Part shown: piece after piece, positions 63,296-64,000 of the stretch
Layout: each line of letters opens with the position of its first letter
How positions within the stretch are numbered: the stretch's first letter is position 1
Made by a program: the position numbers and the translations under genes
NCBI RefSeq assembly: GCF_003055625.1
Contig: NZ_CP028811.1
Coordinates: 496,001 to 560,000, forward strand
Source of the DNA: Flavobacterium magnum
GTDB lineage: Bacteria; Bacteroidota; Bacteroidia; Flavobacteriales; Flavobacteriaceae
Direction: 5' to 3'
Length of the DNA stretch: 64,000 bases
The notes under the pieces: generated by a model
The model's input: only the letters and a program-made list of their open reading frames with translations
Told to the model about the DNA's origin: nothing
The model's database searches: none

Positions 63296-64000
63296 ATTCC
63301 GAAATCGAGTATAAAGCTGAGTTTTACAGAAATGTTGTCCTCAAAACGAGGCAATTGGTTTGGTCCATAGCGGTAAAATCCGGACAACCCGAAGCCTTTA
63401 AAAATCTGGTTGAGCTCGATACCGGATTCGAAGTAGCCTTTATCAAGCGTCTTATACGCAATCCCGATATGCTGTTCGGGACGTTCCATATCACCCCAGC
63501 CCATCCGTGAGACCAGCACCAGTGACGGCCGCACTTTCCTGAGCAAAGTCACGCGGTTGAAGCCGTGCTTAAGCTGCAGCATCACATAGCGGCTTGAGAA
63601 AAATTCGTTGAAGTACATGGTCTCGAAGCTGTTCTTCCCGGCCAGCGTCAACCGCTGCAGCACTTTATCCTTGGTCAGGCTGTTCGGCGACGTATTGTAT
63701 AAATGTGTCAGCGGAACATCTCCGAAGGCATACCCTGCTTCGAGGAATACGGCCGTCTTTTGGCCATTGAGGTATTTTTTCTGGTATTCGGTACGGAAAT
63801 CGACTTTCCCGAAATCAAAATCATTATCCAAAATCCCGGGAAGCGATTTGGTAAACTGAAACGTAAATTTCGGGTAACGTTTTTCAATTTCGATCTTGCC
63901 TGTCGGCGTCTGCATAAAATCAGAAAAAGGATTCCATTGCAGCGACACCATGGCGGTAGTCATATTAAATCGGGTGTAATTCTTCCCGTCTACCTGGTAT
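63292..64000 (-). CDS. DUF5686-type outer-membrane protein, 5' part beyond the window
   Basis: The last about 236 codons are visible and the frame stays open to base 64000, so the start lies outside. Repeated beta strands with alternating charged and aromatic residues (FTFQFTKSLPGILD, FESGIELNQIFKGFGLSGFYRYG) and the ending SVKLSFILDFGI are those of an outer-membrane barrel. It resembles the C-terminal part of DUF5686 proteins, which in flavobacteria combine a carboxypeptidase-regulatory-like N-terminal domain with a barrel. The N-terminal domain cannot be checked here. Confidence 0.82.
   Translation of the reverse strand, partial: YQVDGKNYTRFNMTTAMVSLQWNPFSDFMQTPTGKIEIEKRYPKFTFQFTKSLPGILDNDFDFGKVDFRTEYQKKYLNGQKTAVFLEAGYAFGDVPLTHLYNTSPNSLTKDKVLQRLTLAGKNSFETMYFNEFFSSRYVMLQLKHGFNRVTLLRKVRPSLVLVSRMGWGDMERPEQHIGIAYKTLDKGYFESGIELNQIFKGFGLSGFYRYGPNQLPRFEDNISVKLSFILDFGI

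Overview
The window looks like chromosome of a flavobacterium (Bacteroidota, Flavobacteriaceae, probably Flavobacterium or a close relative). The evidence is the set of type IX secretion (T9SS) sorting domains, a TonB-dependent receptor with a carboxypeptidase-like N-terminal domain, a DnaE with a fused proofreading exonuclease, a CzcA pump fused to a TolC-like channel, promoters of the Bacteroidota type (TAnnTTTG at -7) and few Shine-Dalgarno sequences. There is no phage, transposase, plasmid or CRISPR signal.

Layout. 1-8 kb: partial DUF58 gene, trxA, dnaE, an RRM protein, a GAF-histidine kinase and a lipoprotein, all on the minus strand. 8-14 kb: rpsP-rimM-trmN6, a 14-repeat delta-60 T9SS protein and a glutaryl-CoA-type dehydrogenase. 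14.3-20.5 kb: a seven-gene minus-strand operon built around polyamine synthesis (SpeD, DUF4178, a 61-residue membrane protein, DUF350, membrane-anchored spermidine synthase, a Tat-type FAD oxidoreductase and a multi-pass membrane protein). 20.5-28.4 kb: an SGNH lipoprotein, an Fe-S and redox group (ferredoxin, its reductase, NifU-type scaffold, Mrp ATPase), a lipoprotein, an alkyltransferase-like protein, LysE, trmB and a glycosyltransferase. 28.3-37 kb: a PhoR/PhoB-like pair, then a TonB-dependent receptor and a beta-helix lipoprotein, each preceded by a tandem 11-bp operator array, then two T9SS proteins. 37-44.4 kb: a LuxE-like protein, a large T9SS repeat protein, a retropepsin-like protein, tatD, an acyltransferase, asparaginase and tRNA-Ser. 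44.5-53.5 kb: a metal-efflux group (CzcA-TolC fusion, an adaptor with a Cys/His-rich insert), an SDR/HxlR pair and a sigma/anti-sigma/periplasmic-sensor operon. 53.7-64 kb: a PorT-like barrel, a PAP2-like membrane protein, rpoN, asnS, an MMPL-type exporter, a cation/proton antiporter, an SMR exporter and a partial DUF5686 barrel.

Four observations stand out. (1) Tandem TAAC-N7 arrays with exact 11-bp spacing lie upstream of the receptor and the lipoprotein, beside the PhoB/PhoR genes. This suggests a phosphate-starvation outer-membrane locus. (2) The polyamine operon contains several genes of unknown function that look translationally coupled. (3) Five copies of an intergenic repeat fold around a stem whose sequence varies while its pairing is kept. 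(4) The metal-efflux adaptor carries a 48-residue insert with 9 Cys and 6 His in a hexapeptide rhythm.

All calls come from reading the sequence and from recalled family knowledge; no database search was run.
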